A stretch of DNA of 64,000 bases, from contig JAMJFZ010001816.1 in assembly GCA_026225945.1 (NCBI GenBank), forward strand, positions 9,524,501-9,588,500. The letters are read 5' to 3'. Below the pieces are notes generated by a model that made no database searches, was not told the DNA's origin, and saw only the letters and a program-made list of their open reading frames with translations. A program made the translations under genes and the position numbers. Every line of letters begins with the position of its first letter. Position 1 is the stretch's first letter. This document shows, one piece after another, positions 48,838 to 59,676 of the stretch. Origin of the DNA: Cricetomys ansorgei (Eukaryota > Chordata > Mammalia > Rodentia > Nesomyidae).

Positions 48838-49080
48838 TAGGACAATTTAGTCACTGCTAATTCAATCCCTGGTCTTAGTCCTGGAGCCCTGGAGTACTAG
48901 ATATTTCAGCTTCTTTACAATCTACTCTTAATTCTTGAACTGGAAGGCTTGTCCTATTTTAATACAATCTAGGACATATAAAATATTATCTCAGACCTTG
49001 AACACTTCACCCTAAGCCTTAGAGACCTACTGCTGACTGGGTTCAGTCTGACTAGATCCTTCTGAACTCTGATTAATGAA
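48838..49080 (-). mobile_element. Partial LTR, class II-like family (copy 5, 3' part)
   Basis: Antisense order matches copies 1 and 6: gtcttagtcctggagccctg, gatatttcagcttctttaca, cctactgctgactgggttca, cagtctgactagatccttct. The last bases before the LTR terminus and everything 5' of the R middle are missing. Confidence 0.6.
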
Positions 49081-50679
49081 TGATAGGTGCACTGATGATT
49101 GTTGCATAGCTGTATTACTACATATATGAGAAGATAGATTTGCAGATAGGCCCATAGATTAGAACTATATAGTGGCTAACTTGAAAATATATGTTCAAAA
49201 CTTAATTTTATACCTCAAGCTTGAAAATTGAGCAGTAATTACATACATTCAAAGATTTGGAGATTATATATAGTCAACTGAACAACAAAACTCTTAGGTT
49301 ACAATAATATTTATACATTATACTATAATCTTATTAGTTAAAATACGTAATTTCCAATGACTTAGCAGGATACGCATACTCTATCACAAGGACAACCGAA
49401 GAGATGCAGGAGTTTTGGATAACTTCACCATAAGTTAAATATTTGAAAGAAATGGGAGTTGCACAATAAATTATAAAATTTTCTTATTCACTTAAAACAA
49501 GTTTAAATTAAATAGCGACTAATTAGGATCATATCTTAACTTGTGTTGTGTCTGTTTTTAAATTGAGTATTTGCTTCAAAATATTTCATCAAAGGTGTAT
49601 GAGAGAGTTAGGAAGGAGAAAATGGAAGGGAGAAATATCAATAAATTGTAATAATAAAAATAAATAAATGATAATATGATATAATAATATTGAAATAAAA
49701 TGCTTTGGTTATCAAGCTAAGAAGTTTGTATCAGTAAGATCAAACTTTGAATTAAGATACATATTGATAAACAGGTTAACATATACAACCCACCTATAAG
49801 CTAAAAAAGATAAACAAATAAATAAATAAAACTAATGTACTATTGTATTATTCTACTTTAAATTTATTTCAAACTGTCTACTAACTATCAAAGATAAATG
49901 GTTCTGTTTCAATCCCCTTGTTGTCATAGCTAACGTAGTTCGTTATCAACCAATGTATGAGATAGATATTGAATCTTTGTCATAATTTCTAATTCTGTAG
50001 TGATTCCAAAATCATATGAAAAAGTTTCTAATACTACTGGCATAAGTAAGAATTAAGAGTCATACCCTATATTAATAGAGAAAAATAGTGCTCTGCATTT
50101 TGATCATAGTTACTGAAAGAAATTAGAAATCATTTAAAGCAAAAAACAAGCCAAGGAAAGAGAAAAACTTTAATTAAATGTGTATCTAATTACAATAATG
50201 TTCTTTTTTTTCATGCAAAGACAAGGATGTGCTTGTATTAATAAGCACAGATCAAACAAGTTCTGGGCAGGCCTCTGAACTTGTTTTTAAAATATGTAGT
50301 CCTGAGAAGACAGCTAAATAATTAAGGAAATTCCTCAGCCCCACTCTGGAATTATTTGAGCTTAAGCTCAATTTTTATATAGTTTTCAAACAATCCAGTG
50401 ATCTAAAATAGAAAGCTTTGATCTGAACAGAATCTTGAATGGAAGACAGGGATGAGATCTTTGTTATGCATGTATTTTCATAATAAATACCTATTTGAAT
50501 ATTCATTTTAATAAATATTATTAAAGATATTTTAGTATTTTTAGAAATTTAGTATAAAATAGAAAATTAGTCCCCCCTTCAGTACTTAACAAATTCCAAT
50601 GTACAAGATGAAGCAAATTTATATTTATTTTTCTTTCAATAGATCATAAAGTAGCTCATCCTGATTTCTCTTTGTTTCA
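49081..50679. other. Unassigned intergenic sequence
   Basis: AT-rich. Short AAATAAAT runs lie near 49655-49690 and 49812-49830. No exon or named repeat. Confidence 0.45.
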
Positions 50680-51245
50680 TTTTACTTTTCTGTTTGTTTG
50701 TTTGGTGGCTGGACTAGAATTTTAATCTCCCAGCGAACATTAGTCAAAAGAAGGGGTCATTTACAGAAACAAAAATAGCACAAATTCTACTCACACGGTG
50801 TCCCGCAGTAATTATTCCTGCACAATTGCATTTTCTTCAAGGTAGCTAGAGTGCCATAATTGATGATTTGGGCATGGAATTATTATGTAGTAATAACAAT
50901 GCCTGGCCTATTACTGTGAGCTATCTCCTGCTGTTTTATAATTAGTCCTGTGCATAGGTGGGACAAGTAGCTGTGTATTTCATGGACAGTTCACCAGGTA
51001 TAACATAACGGCTCCTTGGGAGCCAATTACTTGGACCTGTCAAAGTCAATTTCAGCAATTTTTAGTTTGTGGATTATAACCTGAAAAGCTGTAATTGTGA
51101 CAACAAACAGGGGAGATGACTGGCTAAAAGGAATATCTGCTTTGACAATACAAATTCCTCTCTATTCATGTTTTTCATTATTGTAACAAAAGAGCATTTC
51201 TTATAAAGGCCTATGATTCAGAAACAGGGAAAATGTTTAGCTTAC
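50680..51245. promoter_or_regulatory. Candidate conserved noncoding element
   Basis: About 560 bases free of recognised repeats, with higher sequence complexity and GC than the surroundings. It carries closely spaced homeodomain-type cores (gtaattattcctgcacaatt, tataattagtcctgtgcata, ccaattacttggacctgtca), a near-octamer (acaattgcat) and SOX-like ACAATG. No open frame spans it. This density of factor-like sites is typical of developmental enhancers in gene deserts, but without cross-species alignment it remains inference. Confidence 0.35.
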
Positions 51246-51429
51246 ATACAGCAGTTACCAACGATGCTTATTAACAGTATAAGTTTTTAAGCTTGAATGA
51301 AAATGAGCAATGAAAACAAGGTACATTATTTAACAAGAACAATACTTGGTAGAATATATTTAAATGTTTCTTTAATGTGCAATCCATCAAAAGACAGGGA
51401 AAAAAAAAAGAAGCACTATTTTGTTAAAA

Positions 51430-52200
51430 TGTATTTGGATTTAATCCACTTCCTGTTTCTCCCCCTCCAATTTCATCACTATCCTTTTATAGATTTTTCC
51501 TTCCGATCTTATGTTTTCTTTTAAAAATCTGTTTCCTTTATTATTTCATATTATAAGTATATCATTTCCCCACTCCCTTTCCTCCCTCTATATCCTCACA
51601 TACATCACACCTATGCTCTTTCAAATCCTTTTTAGTTAATTGTTGTAACATACATACACATTAATCATAAATATTCCTAAATCTAGAAACAAAACCAGCT
51701 CAGTCTGTGTAATGTTACTTATATATAGGTTTTCCGGGATGACTACTTGGTATTGGATAGATAATTCATGTGCTCCTTTCTGGAAAAGACTATTTCTCCT
51801 GTTCTCAGCATTCTTATTTACCTACAGTTTCATGAAAACAGAGTCCCCTTATTGATGTCTATATGTGCATGAGTGTATCCTCATCTACAATTTTTTTTTA
51901 TAATTGCCCTCTTTACATTGGAATCCACAAATTGTCAATATTCTTCAAATATACATGGAATCTCATAAAGCTATTCCCCAACACATGATGAGATTTTGGC
52001 TGGCTTGACCTTGCTCAGGTCTTCTGGAGGCAATCATGGCCACTGAGAGTTTGATTGTCCTAATGCCATAACACATGCAGCAAATAATGTTCATCTGCAG
52101 ATGTTTAATACTGCTGGCTCTTTCAATCTTTCCAGCCCTTCTTGTACAATCATCTGTGATTCTTGGAGATAGTGTATTATAGCTATCCCATTAGAAATTT
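51430..52200 (-). mobile_element. L1 (Lx-type) 3' UTR, antisense
   Basis: Starts with an L1 3'-end-like pyrimidine block (gtttctccccctccaatttc at about 51452). A second block at 51535 runs through cagctcagtctgtgtaatgt, ctacttggtattggatagat and ggaaaagactatttctcctg. It continues to gaccttgctcaggtcttctg and tttcaatctttccagccctt. The long second part is one fairly contiguous 5'-truncated L1. The first 100 bp may be a separate short insertion. Confidence 0.7.
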
Positions 52201-53049
52201 TATGTGTTATATTAGATCTTTTAAGAAAAGAAATTTTCAACAAGAAAGGGGGTAACAATACATTTAAAACAAATACAGCATGAAGATAGAAAATATTTAT
52301 CTAAATGTGGTCAACCTGCTGTATCAGAAGTGGTTTGATTATAAGATGACTTCCCTTCAGGAATATAAAAGCCACCAAGGCTCAAGGAGAATACAGTATT
52401 CGTGTTCAACTAGTACACATCATCAGCAATTTTAAATAATCAAAAATGTACTTAACACCCAATAGAATTCAAAAACCATGAAAACATTACTGAAGTAGAT
52501 ATTTTAGAAAATACTAATAATAAAATATTTTATATAGGAAGGACATATATAAATGTTTTTAATCTGAATATTCTTGATCTGCTGGTGGTTAGATTTCCAT
52601 AGTAGGACCCAGCTATGTGTCCTTAAATTATATCATGTGTCTGTACCTCAGTGACTAAAAATACAACTGCACTAAACTAGTCATACTAAGGAATGGATAC
52701 TCTATGTAATTTAATTTGTGTAACACGGGAGTGAGAATAAACTTAATACTAGTAAAATAAAGGATAGGTTCATGTTGAGATAACCTAGAATGAATGTTCT
52801 GGGGAACTAGAAGACATTAGAGTTAAAGTAGCCAAGATTATTTGGTCATCTATACTCACTAATAAGTACTTTTTACTGTTGTGCTTCTGTTTTCCCTCAA
52901 ATAATGAAAAATAGGTGTGCAATTTCTTTATATTTTATTTTAAAATGTCCAATGAAGTCTTGAGAAAGATACCACTTTTCATAGTTGTAAGTTTTAAAAA
53001 CTTATTTATATTTAAAAGAATAAAATGACTCTTAGTAACATACTTCTCT
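52201..53049. other. Unassigned intergenic sequence
   Basis: Nothing recognised. Confidence 0.5.
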
Positions 53050-53755
53050 ACCCATATATGTACCGGTTGCACAATCTTTTCAGAGAAGCTTCTTGCAGTT
53101 GGTGATAATTAACTAGAGACCCACAGGTGGGAAATGTACAGAGAGTAAGAGAATTTGGAGAACTCAGCCAGAAAAGGGATGTCTTTAGCAAACTGTTCCC
53201 CTCAGTGCTCAGGGATTTATGTAGAAGAGGAGACAGAGAGATTGTAAGAGTCAGCAGTGATGGATAATTCCCTTGAAACAGCATCTTCAGGCACCACTCA
53301 CAGAAACTGTGACAGCACACACAAGATCTGTGCGATTTAAAACCAGAAATAAATCCCATGTGTAAGAACTGGAAGCAAAAACAAAATCCATCCCCTAAAC
53401 AAGAAGCTATTTGCAATTGATACTTGCTGGGAAATAGAAAATTAATTTTATCAATGTAGTGTCACTAGATATATTAATCACACTCCAGGGCAAGCCCCAT
53501 GCCCAGGAGTAGTTTTCCAGGACAAATACTCCATGTTTTGGGGGACTCCTTTTTTGTTATATTTTGTTATTTTTTTGTCTTATTGGCTTTGGTTTATTTT
53601 GATTTCTGCTTTTGTTTCTGCGTATGAGAAAGAACGTGAAAAAGAGTGGGTAGGGAGGTTGGAAAGATCTGAAAAATGTTTGCAGAGGGGAAACAACATG
53701 ACCTGAAACATGTCTGAAAAATGTTTAACTTAAAAAAAAAAGTCATAATACTATA
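53050..53755 (+). mobile_element. L1 (Lx-type) 3' UTR, sense
   Basis: Sense landmarks are tagagacccacaggtgggaa, gatggataattcccttgaaa, caagaagctatttgcaattg, gatatattaatcacactcca, cccaggagtagttttccagg. A T-rich and then GA-rich stretch follows, with an A10 run at 53731-53740. It is strongly 5' truncated. The 122-codon minus-strand frame (53048-53416) lies within it and is not a gene. Confidence 0.7.
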
Positions 53756-54079
53756 AACAATATGCCTAGAGTCTAGAAAAAGAACCCGAATAAATATAAT
53801 ACATTAACATGTAAAAATAATAAAAAAATTATTAAAAACACTTTATTTTGTTAATCATGCTGAGGTATCAGAATGAGTAAAAATTTGTCACAAGTTTAGC
53901 CAAAGGTAGTGGAGAATTATGCCTATTTTGTATAATGAAACCATTTCATAGGTTAGAGATAGCACATAGTTTGGTCAACTGCTCCTATCCTACAAAAATA
54001 AAGAAGGACTCTTCATTCAATTTTGCCAGTTTCTGCCTCTCATAAGAAATAAATTTCACAGATTTCAAACTTTCCCTTA
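53756..54079. other. Unassigned intergenic sequence
   Basis: AT-rich; nothing recognised. Confidence 0.5.
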
Positions 54080-54600
54080 AGGTATTATTTTGAGCTTTGA
54101 GAGCAAAGTCTGTTTGTCAGAGAGAGAGAACATGCGAGCGAGCTGCACATCTTAGCCCTCCCAATGAATGAGAGGAAAGCCTCCACTTTCCAAACTTCGT
54201 TTCATTTTGATTCTGTATGTTTACTGTAAATTCCATCTTCTTTTAGAAAACATGGTTACAGACAATGTAAATGCTCTTTTATTAAAGAATGAGAGCATAA
54301 AGACAAGAGAATGAAACATAAGCAGCCATGAGCACATCAAAATTAGAATGTAATATGGCAAAATGTTCCGTTCCTATTTGGCATTGTTTGAAACAAATCC
54401 AGTCTAAATCACATTGCCTTGATCAGAAATGATCAGAACATGAGTCAGTCTTTGCCATTAGGAACATGGGCTTTGGCCCATTTAGAAGTTTCAGATACCA
54501 TTTGGTCTTGATGTTTAAATGGTACTAAAGACTGTGAAATTATATATTTGTATCTGATTATGCGTGTATTTTTCTTAATTGCTATACGTTACCTCTTGGC
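54080..54600. promoter_or_regulatory. Candidate conserved noncoding element
   Basis: No recognised repeat and unusually complex sequence. It has rare CpGs clustered in catgcgagcgagctgcacat, a doubled TGATCAGAA word at 54420-54438 and a TGAGTCAG (AP-1-like) word at about 54441. The call is from texture only. Confidence 0.25.
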
Positions 54601-55836
54601 TAAAGTTTGAAGTCAAGATTTTTCAGTATACAGGAATACAACTAAAACAGCAATGAAAGAAACAGGGAATCATTTCTCTGTTGTCACGTTTTCTTAGGAG
54701 AGATAAAGTCTTGTGGACTTGAATGAGACTCCTTGGGTTGGAATCGTGGCCCATCCACCTTAGAATGTAACATCTCTCGAGAAGTTGCTCTAACTTCATT
54801 TTGCATCAGTTGTCTGTTTTGTAACTAGTGAATAAGGAATGCTTTATCGAAACATTCTGGATATTGACACCAATGCAAAAGGTTCTATGTGATCATTAAT
54901 TGTCATCATTAATATTACTACGAAGTCTGTACTTTATAATAAGAGCTAATCCTAATATAATTAGATAATTACTTGCTAATAAGTTTGTATGAGCAGACAT
55001 GCACAATCTGTGATTGAGATGTCACCTGCTTCTGAAAATGAAGAGTAGGACCCTGCTGAAGCACAAGCAAGTGGAGTAGAAATGGAACTGATAGGCGTGC
55101 AACACTGCAAGGTCTGCTCTGTCTGTCCCCAAATCTCTCTTTTTCATACTACACACTAACTAAAGCTTTGCCCTGTCATCTCTGCCACTGTCACCTGTCA
55201 TACACATCACGAAATAAAAATTGGAATAAATGGCTCATTCATATACAAACTTCAAATTGTAGATAACCCCCAACAGGGTTTAACAAGACGAGGAGACATG
55301 ATTAAGTCTTTTGAATATCTTATACAATGCCAATGTAATTAATTTTGAATGTCATCTTTTATAAAAAAAAATTATCAAAAAATGTTTGCTTCTTATCACT
55401 TCCTGTTATTTGCATTTCCTCAGTGGGTAACATTTTGACATCCTCTCTCAAGACAATGGAGTATGATCTTAATTACCAAGTTCACCAGTTAGCATAGACA
55501 TCGGGAGAGGGTAGCATGGAGACATTGAAATTAAGACAGCCTGTAGATGAAGAGGTCACCTACAATTTTTCCTTCATAATTATTTCAGATGTATAGTGAC
55601 ATCAAATGTAGTTGAAGCAGGACATGTCCTCATATTTAAAGGCTGAGTGTAGCCAATTTATTCATGCTTCTGCTTTTCTTGCTGTTATTTATCCACCACC
55701 ACACTGGGTGATATTCTTATGTCTTGTCATAAGTATATGCTTTGGATATATAAATCTTCAGTTTGGCCCTCGGCACCACTAAAGATAAAGGAGGAAAAAG
55801 AGAAAATAAAAAATAAAAATATAAATATAGAAAAAT
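54601..55836. other. Unassigned intergenic sequence
   Basis: No repeat or exon recognised; partly complex sequence similar in texture to 54080-54600. Confidence 0.45.
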
Positions 55837-56010
55837 GGAGCCAGGTGGTGGTGACCCACACCTTTAAACCCAGCACTCAGGAGGCAGAGGCAGGTGGATT
55901 TCTGTGAGTTTGAGCTCAGCCTAGTCTACAGGTGAGTTCCAGAACAGTCAGAGTTACAACAGAGAAATCCTGTCTCAAAGACAACAACTGCCAAAAATAA
56001 AAGACAAAGA
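55837..56010 (+). repeat. B1 SINE, sense, well preserved
   Basis: Starts gagccaggtggtggtgaccc and runs through cagcactcaggaggcagagg, caggtggatttctgtgagtt and aaatcctgtctcaaagacaa to an A-rich tail. This is the least diverged B1 in the window and keeps recognisable A- and B-box positions. The 62-codon frame ending in it is an artefact. Confidence 0.93.
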
Positions 56011-56339
56011 AAAAGAAGCATCAGAAAAATTAAAAATAATGACTAATATATTCAAAGAAAAAAATCATACTCTAAATTCCAATTGAAATTAACTGCTCTA
56101 ACAATTTTCTAAAAATAGAGTACAGATTTCCCTCCCAAATGTATCTACACAAAGAATTTAAAGAATAATCACTTGGAACTGAAACCTTTTGTGATACTTT
56201 CATGGTAAATGTAAAATTGTAGACATTATGGAAAGAATTAGAAAAAAATCACAAATCAAGCTTGCTTTCTTAAATTAATTTTGAACTTCTGCATGAAAGA
56301 TGGTACTCTGAAATGCTCATTCATTTATAATATCACACC
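56011..56339. other. Unassigned intergenic sequence
   Basis: Nothing recognised. Confidence 0.5.
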
Positions 56340-56600
56340 TGGAGTTCTTGTGCATATGTGTGTGTGTTTGTGTGGGTGTCTGTGCCCGTGCATGTGAATT
56401 TGTGTGTGAATTTAGATGTGTGTGGGTATACATGCGTGAATAGGCATGTAAGTGTGCAGGTTAGAGGTCAATTTCTGTTCTTCCTCAGGAGCGGTGTATT
56501 CTGAGAAAGGGATGCTTATTTGGCTGTGGTTTAGATCTAGTCTGACTGATCAGTAAACCCCGAAATCATAAAGTAATACATATCCATACCATACTGTGAA
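56340..56600 (+). repeat. TG-rich tract joined to an unnamed rodent repeat
   Basis: Irregular TGTGTG sequence to about 56460, then gtgcaggttagaggtcaatt and ttcttcctcaggagcggtgt, an arrangement I recognise as a common rodent repeat but cannot name. Confidence 0.45.
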
Positions 56601-57104
56601 TATAGGGCATCAGACTGAACTCTACTACTCATGTTTGCACAATGAACTCTCCATCATTTGATCAAACTCCTCAACCCTATAATTTTTTCTGTATTGGAAA
56701 TGTATATTTCTCTGTGTGTGAGTGTTGTGTTTTATTCAGTATATATTCCTATTTAGATTTATTTAGAATTTATTTTTATGAGTATAACTAGAATTATTTT
56801 TGTTTTCTATGTTTTAGATTACAAAATTGTAATTAGTAACAAATCCCCATAAGTGTCATTGAAAATCAATAAACCAATATTGACATGTTATCATTATCTA
56901 AAGTTTAAAAGTTTATGTTTCTTTAGATTCAACTAAATAGTCTCTTGGTTTATAAGCGTTTCTGAAAAAAAAAAAATCTATCATCTACATTACTATCAGA
57001 ATATCTAAAAATGATCCAGAGTATGTAATAAAATCAAAGAACTGAAAAATAAGTAGTAAAATTGCACAATTTTAAAATAAACAATGTTTCTAATTGATAC
57101 TTTC
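56601..57104. other. Unassigned intergenic sequence
   Basis: AT-rich; nothing recognised. Confidence 0.5.
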
Positions 57105-57440
57105 GTAAAAGTGCTCAACATATGTCTGGGACATTTTCTACCATTTATTCAATAATCAGAGGGATGCAAAACAATGGAATAACATTTTAATTAGGATAAT
57201 TGTTAAACAGTAAAAATAAAAATGATTGGCTTACTGGAATACATTGATGAGGATGTTGCATTTTGGTAACCAGTAATACATTTAAAATTAAAAGTTTAAA
57301 ATACAAAGACAAATCTTTCTAATAGGTATGTCCAAAGGAAATTAAATCTGTGTTAGGAAGATATTGCAGCACTACCATGTTTACAGTAGCACTGGTAATA
57401 GCTAGGAAAATAAAATGAATATAAAGTGTCTGTTAAATAT
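57105..57440 (+). mobile_element. Old L1 ORF2 3' region, sense
   Basis: Sense words aagtgctcaacatatgtctg, atcagagggatgcaaaacaa, ataggtatgtccaaaggaaa and ttgcagcactaccatgttta follow the ORF2 C-terminal order of a mammalian-wide L1. Decayed, and directly followed by a younger rodent L1 3' UTR. Confidence 0.7.
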
Positions 57441-57449
57441 GTGTAGATG

Positions 57450-57603
57450 GGGAGGAGGGATTGTAGGGACCAGGAGAACACACCCCATAGAGTAAATGGA
57501 GGAGGCTCTTAGGGGCTCACAGAGACTCAAGCAGCAGACCCAAGCCTGCATGGGTCTGTGCTAGGTCCTTTACATGTATCTTATGGTTGTCTGGCTTGGT
57601 GTT
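57450..57603 (+). mobile_element. L1 3' UTR, first part (interrupted)
   Basis: cttaggggctcacagagact, cctgcatgggtctgtgctag and ttatggttgtctggcttggt follow the same order as the L1 3' UTR at 19285-19762. It is broken at 57603 by an LTR and resumes at 58361. Confidence 0.8.
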
Positions 57604-58360
57604 TGTAGATGTTGATTCCAGATGTAGATGTTGATTCAGGTTCAAATCTATTTATTCTTTTGTCTAATTCAATTTCAGGTTCTAGTCTGGAGCCCTAGAG
57701 CATTTCAGCCTCCATAGAATCTAGTCTTCTGCCTTCTGCAACTTCTCTGGCTGAACTGCTCCAGTCAGCTTCAAACTGACTCACTCTTCCATTCTGATGC
57801 TAATTTATGCTAAACTGCCTCTGTGCCTATGTGCCTCTCCCCTAGTCTGCCTTCTTCAGACTGTTCATCTCATACTGCCTGCTATAAGTGAGTCTGCTGT
57901 AACTGATTCTGCTCTTTATATAGTGGGAGTTGGGCATGTCCTGACTCTGCTAACTCTTTCTCTGATTATTCATTTTGCCTGTCCTTCACTGACTCATCCC
58001 CAACATCATTTCTTAAGTGACACTAATTTTATCTGAGCTTTGCTTTCTGTGTCTGCTTCCACATTGTTTCTATCTTAGGGATTAAAGGTGTGGACCACCA
58101 CTGCCTTATTAACACTGGGATTAAAGATGTTTGCTCCCACTGCTTTCTGAAATCTGGGATCAAATCTGTGTACCAACACTCTTTCTATCCTACAACAGCT
58201 ATGCTGACAGAATAAATAGTATTAGTAATATTAGTATTAATAATATTAATATTATTAGTATTATTAATAGACAGTATTAAATATTCTTCTACACACCACA
58301 CCTGACCTTGTTTAAAATTCTTAATTTCATTTTCACTCTTTCCCTAAAGATTCCTCTACA
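57604..58360 (-). mobile_element. Solo LTR inside an L1 3' UTR, class II-like family (copy 6)
   Basis: A 757-bp LTR, minus orientation, with TG at 57604 and CTCTACA at 58360. A near-perfect 6-bp target duplication flanks it: GGTGTT (57598-57603) and GGTGAT (58361-58366). This is the length made by class II (betaretrovirus-type) integrases. The TATA box (plus strand TTTATA) lies near 57915 and the polyadenylation signal (TTTATT) at 57651-57656. Three B1-like units spaced 39 nt apart start at 58078, 58117 and 58156. A 19-bp tandem duplication sits at the LTR 3' end (57604-57641), and an AT-rich inverted-repeat stretch at 58215-58280. The 79-codon plus frame is accidental. Confidence 0.82.
58215..58280. 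repeat. (TATTA)n AT-rich palindromic simple repeat
   Basis: ATTAGTAATATTAGTATTAA-type units running in both senses inside the LTR. They are absent from the other copies, so they expanded after insertion or are specific to this copy. Confidence 0.85.
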
Positions 58361-58645
58361 GGTGATCTTGTAGAACTCCCATGAACTTTTTATCTCTCCT
58401 TGGGATCCTTTTTCTCCTCTTTGGGTGGCCTCATCCAGCACTGATGTAGGGGCATGTGTCAAGCCTTGTTCCATTTTGTTTAGCCTTGTTAGACTGATAA
58501 CCCTGGGAGGTCTACTCATTTCTAAAGGGAAATGGGAGTGAGGCATGTGGTTGAAGTGGGGAAGAGGGAAGATGTTGGGTAAATGCAAGGAATAAAGGGA
58601 GGAAAGGCTTGAGCCAGGATGTATTGTACAAGAGAAGAAAAAAAT
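58361..58645 (+). mobile_element. L1 3' UTR, second part
   Basis: Resumes with cttgtagaactcccatgaac and goes on to ataaccctgggaggtctact, then a G/A-rich end (gaagagggaagatgttgggt) and an A-rich tail near 58640. The 137-codon minus-strand frame here is an antisense artefact. Confidence 0.8.
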
Positions 58646-59180
58646 GAGTAGATGAAGAACACAGGAAAAGCACACACGGTGTAGTTTAACTATAAAACAC
58701 AAAATTGTCTGAGTAGTGGGAAGATCTGATGGGTACAGTTATCTGGCATAGCTGAAAGACAAATGCCACAAAGTCTCTCTTACCTGAGAAACTGAAACCG
58801 AAGTGATCTTCCAGATGCAGACTGGACCATGTCAGTTACTAAATCCAGCTGAAGAAGCTGAATTTGGAAAGTGAAAGTTATTCAGAAAAGAAAAATATCG
58901 GCTTGTTGTTTTGAAGCTAAGGTAGTGTTGATAGTGTTGTGCTATGTGTTTCAAAATAGCTAAACTAGACTATGTGTAGTATCTCACAACAATGAAGAAT
59001 TTTATTTTGAAGTGATATTCATGGTACCCATTTTTAGATCTTTCAAAATGACAATAGTGTAACATTGAGTACCCACTGCATACATTGCTACCATTGTTAG
59101 GAAACTTAAAACAAAATAAAACAGAAAGATTGTCATAGTCATATTACTTCTGTTTTTTAGCACTTTTGTACTTTACAGAT

Positions 59181-59181
<1 letters not shown>
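58646..59181. other. Unassigned intergenic sequence
   Basis: No named repeat; possibly an old LTR near 58740-58870. Confidence 0.4.

Positions 59182-59214
<33 letters not shown>
59182..59214. repeat. (GATT)n microsatellite
   Basis: Eight GATT units that form the tail of an antisense B3 SINE. Confidence 0.95.
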
Positions 59215-59400
59215 TGTATGTGTGTTTTGCTTCCATGCATGTCTGTGCATCTTGTGCGTGCCTGGTTCCAGGGAAGCCAGAAAGGGCATTGGAAACACAC
59301 TGGACTTACAGACAGTTGTTAATTGCCATGTGGATGTTGAGGACCTGAGTCTTCTGGAAGAACAGTCAGTGCTCTCAACCATTGATAGATCTCTCTAGTA
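59215..59400 (-). repeat. B3 SINE, antisense, near full length
   Basis: Antisense order: tgtgtgttttgcttccatgc, ttccagggaagccagaaagg, cttacagacagttgttaatt, ggacctgagtcttctggaag and cagtgctctcaaccattgat, ending at the tRNA-like promoter. The 69-codon minus frame is within it. Confidence 0.85.
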
Positions 59401-59476
59401 CCATGGTGTATGCAATCATATCCAGCTTACTTTTCTTTTTATCAACTACAATTTAATTTTATTTATTTGAATGGAA

Positions 59477-59630
59477 TCATGAGCAGGCATCCACAGTTGG
59501 CCTGGCATGCTTGTTTCTGGAGATCAGAGGATAACTTGCAGAAGTAGTTTCACTCTTTGAATTTAATCATCTGGATTAAATACAATTGTCAGGCATGTTG
59601 GCAAAGTCGCATTACTTTCTGGACCTTCAT
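59477..59630 (-). repeat. B3-type SINE, antisense, diverged
   Basis: ggagatcagaggataacttg, gcagaagtagtttcactctt, tgtcaggcatgttggcaaag: the antisense order of an older B3-like SINE, lying just beyond the previous B3. Confidence 0.65.
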
Positions 59631-59676
59631 AGGATGATCAGTATATAGGAAACAGGAAGTTCAAACACTTAAAATT

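Noticed and set aside
53048..53416. 122-codon minus-strand frame
   Set aside because: It is the antisense of an Lx-type L1 3' UTR.
58289..58702. 137-codon minus-strand frame
   Set aside because: It runs across the LTR end and antisense L1 3' UTR; no protein similarity.
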